Part shown: one piece after another, positions 62,177 through 64,000 of the stretch
Position numbering within the stretch: the stretch's first letter is position 1
Layout of the letters: each line of letters begins with the position of its first letter
Assembly: GCA_963722555.1 (NCBI GenBank)
Contig: CAVRNQ010000007.1
Coordinates: 558,001-622,000, forward strand
Length of the DNA: 64,000 nt
Reading direction: 5' to 3'
Source: Bog-366 sp963722555
Lineage (GTDB): Bacteria > Acidobacteriota > Terriglobia > UBA7540
Made by a program: the position numbers and the translations under genes
Notes under the pieces: generated by a model
The model's database searches: none
What the model was told of the DNA's origin: nothing
The model's input: the letters and a program-made list of their open reading frames with translations, nothing else

Positions 62177-64000
62177 CTACGGCGCGGGTGCGGATACGTA
62201 GCGCCGGCCGCCGGGTACCGGCTTGAACTGAAGCCAGCCCTCCCGCGGAGATGTGAACTCGACTTTGCCCAAGCTCTTGCCTTCGGGGTCAAACGCCATC
62301 AAAGTCGTTCCTGCCCCGGCCCGGAAGGCGATGCGGTCATTGCCGTAAATGTCGATCAATTCCAACAAGCTGGCGTCCCGATGGCGCATGGCCACGCTTC
62401 CCGTGGCTCCCACGTCGCCGTGCTCTGTCCACTGACCGCGCCCGTCGAGGAATTCGAACTCGGGCGACCTCACATAGTCAACCCGGCGTCCACCGATATC
62501 GGAAGAGATTTCAAAGAAGTGGTTTCTGACGTTGAATGCCAGCCAGCCGGATACTGGCAACTCGAAAATCGTCCCGGACGGATCTCTCACGCTCCACGTC
62601 CCCATGGAGGCGCGGTTGACATAGACCTCGGTTCCGTTCTCGTACACGACGTGCAGGTGGGCTTCAGCAAGCACCCCAGTGGCGAGCGCCTGACTGGGCG
62701 TAAGGAACTTCCCACTGCGGTCCGCGTACTCGATGATTCTGGGCTCACTGAAAGCGTATTGCTGCTGTAACTGCTGCATGAGGTAGTAAGACCGCGCCGT
62801 GGCTTCAATATTAAAAAGCCCCGAGGGGGCGAATTCCGTGGTTAGCCAGCCCATGTTCCCGTAAGCAATGGTCGTGGCCAGGAAGAGGTCAAGGTAGGCG
62901 CGTTTCTTCGGTGACGTGGCCCAGTCCTTGTCTAGTTGTCCCAGGTAGTAGCCCGTGTCGCCTACGCCGTAGTCACACTCGAGGGGACCGATTTTCCTGA
63001 GCTTGAAAGACACATTGGGCGGTTCGGTGAGCAGATTGCCCTTCGTATATACCCAGCCGTAGCTTCCCGAGGTCAATCCAGCGTACAGCCACTGGTAGGT
63101 GCCTTCTGATTGCGTCGGGCCATAGACCTGCTGGTCGTTGCGCATCAGTTGCCCGTAAGCATAGAAGGTTGCAGCGAAGGTTCCCGCACCGGGGACACGT
63201 GCGTCAAAGTCGCAATAGGACCAGGGCTGAATCGCCGTGTGCACATCGGTGTAAGACATCTTCACGCCAAACTTCTCCTTGATGCGTTGCGCATAGAAGT
63301 CATCGAACTCCACGGCCTTGGCGGGCTTCAGCGCGTAATTGCGCGCCCAGGCACGCCGCCAATCACCTTCTGGCGTGCGCTGCACATCGTCGGGATCCCA
63401 GTTTTTGTTCACGGTATTGAAATCGCAATAGTTGGTGTAAACGCCTTGTAGCCATCCCAAATCGTTCTGGGCTCGGATGTACCATTTAAGCATGGCGTCC
63501 CCGCCCTTCTGCGGGGCGGCATTCAGCTTGAGCGTGTTACTGTCACCTTCGTCCCGCCAAGTGACCTCGTGGCTGTGCTGCATGACCCGGTCGAGACCGT
63601 ACGAGCGGATGCGCAGGCAACGCTCGTGATCCTTCTGGAATGACTCCGGTTCCGTCACGGTCCAGAGAACCTGTTTGCCCTCCGCCTGCCGCAGTGAGGG
63701 GGGATTCGGAATAGAGGGAAGTGTTTCCTCGTAATTCGGGGAATTGGTGATGAAGATCCTTTCGTAGAGATTGTTCCTCAAGCCGTCAGTCTTCGGCAAA
63801 TAGCGCATCCCGCCATTGATCTCGGCACAATCACTGGAAACTTTCGGCTCGGCGGTGAAATACGGTTCAGAGGCGTTCGAGCGATACCAATCGAACCAGA
63901 TGGAAGTGAAGGAGAGATTGGCCGCCTCGCCCGACATCAGGACGCGAGGGTTGTCGTCCCCGTAAGTGATGTAGGGCACGGTGATGAGCTGGGGGTGGCT
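62177..64000 (-). CDS. large secreted-type glycoside hydrolase-like protein, 5' end outside the window
   Basis: At least 600 codons are visible; the frame is open through the right edge (upstream residues SHPQLITVPYITYGDDNP), so the in-window GTG is not the start. The body includes NDLGWLQGVYTNYCDFNTVN, AKAVEFDDFYAQRIKEKFGV, YGQLMRNDQQVYGPTQSEGT, YLDLFLATTIAYGNMGWLTT and, C-terminally, beta-sandwich segments (WLAFNVRNHFFEISSDIGGR, GRGQWTEHGDVGATGSVAMR). This pattern suggests a TIM-barrel glycosidase with beta domains, but I cannot name a family. Confidence 0.65.
   Translation of the reverse strand, partial: SHPQLITVPYITYGDDNPRVLMSGEAANLSFTSIWFDWYRSNASEPYFTAEPKVSSDCAEINGGMRYLPKTDGLRNNLYERIFITNSPNYEETLPSIPNPPSLRQAEGKQVLWTVTEPESFQKDHERCLRIRSYGLDRVMQHSHEVTWRDEGDSNTLKLNAAPQKGGDAMLKWYIRAQNDLGWLQGVYTNYCDFNTVNKNWDPDDVQRTPEGDWRRAWARNYALKPAKAVEFDDFYAQRIKEKFGVKMSYTDVHTAIQPWSYCDFDARVPGAGTFAATFYAYGQLMRNDQQVYGPTQSEGTYQWLYAGLTSGSYGWVYTKGNLLTEPPNVSFKLRKIGPLECDYGVGDTGYYLGQLDKDWATSPKKRAYLDLFLATTIAYGNMGWLTTEFAPSGLFNIEATARSYYLMQQLQQQYAFSEPRIIEYADRSGKFLTPSQALATGVLAEAHLHVVYENGTEVYVNRASMGTWSVRDPSGTIFELPVSGWLAFNVRNHFFEISSDIGGRRVDYVRSPEFEFLDGRGQWTEHGDVGATGSVAMRHRDASLLELIDIYGNDRIAFRAGAGTTLMAFDPEGKSLGKVEFTSPREGWLQFKPVPGGRRYVSAPAP

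Overview
This 64 kb window looks like an Acidobacteriota chromosome segment. The basis is family recognition only: an Oar-type TonB-dependent receptor with an N-terminal carboxypeptidase-regulatory-like domain, many secreted glycoside hydrolases, moderately high G+C, and heavy mobile-element debris. No rRNA gene, complete tRNA gene or CRISPR array was found.

Layout. 0.2-5 kb: a secreted phosphoesterase, a patch of broken transposases and a secreted class C beta-lactamase-like serine hydrolase. 5.1-12.9 kb: two related tyrosine recombinases, each followed by the same 45-nt direct repeat. That repeat is exactly the 3' half of a tRNA-Val(GAC), from anticodon loop to CCA, so these are att sites of tandem integrative units. 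Both recombinases look dead: the first has Gln for a catalytic Arg, the second has a 2-bp frameshift. The cargo between the two att copies is a patchwork of conflict-type genes: a TOTE-type primase/helicase/nuclease gene whose centre is replaced by a NucS-like nuclease gene, then a beheaded AlbA/Schlafen-type ATPase. 13-19 kb: a truncated sigma/anti-sigma pair, an RNA ligase with an unknown upstream gene, a frameshifted SDR gene, and a complete IS4-like element with perfect 20-bp ends and an 8-bp target duplication.

19.7-64 kb is mostly a secreted carbohydrate and ester degrading region: alpha-amino-acid-ester-hydrolase-like enzyme, GH106 rhamnosidase, GH29 fucosidase, a GH3 with unusual active-site motifs, an esterase, a discoidin-containing clan-A-like hydrolase, several glycosidase-like proteins of no recognised family, and the Oar/TonB receptor directly upstream of GH3. 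The enzyme set suggests use of rhamnose- and fucose-containing plant or microbial polysaccharides: the receptor would import oligomers, and the Tat- or Sec-exported enzymes would trim them.

The region is eroding. A glycosidase carries an in-frame TGA, a nitrilase has a frameshift and an IS200 inside it, a beta-helix gene is beheaded by a group II intron fragment, and the resident group II intron has an intact maturase but an odd domain V. Housekeeping-like genes (radical SAM activase-like, Mth938-like, YwbE) sit among them. Long gene-free spacers carry dispersed repeats shared between distant sites in the window.
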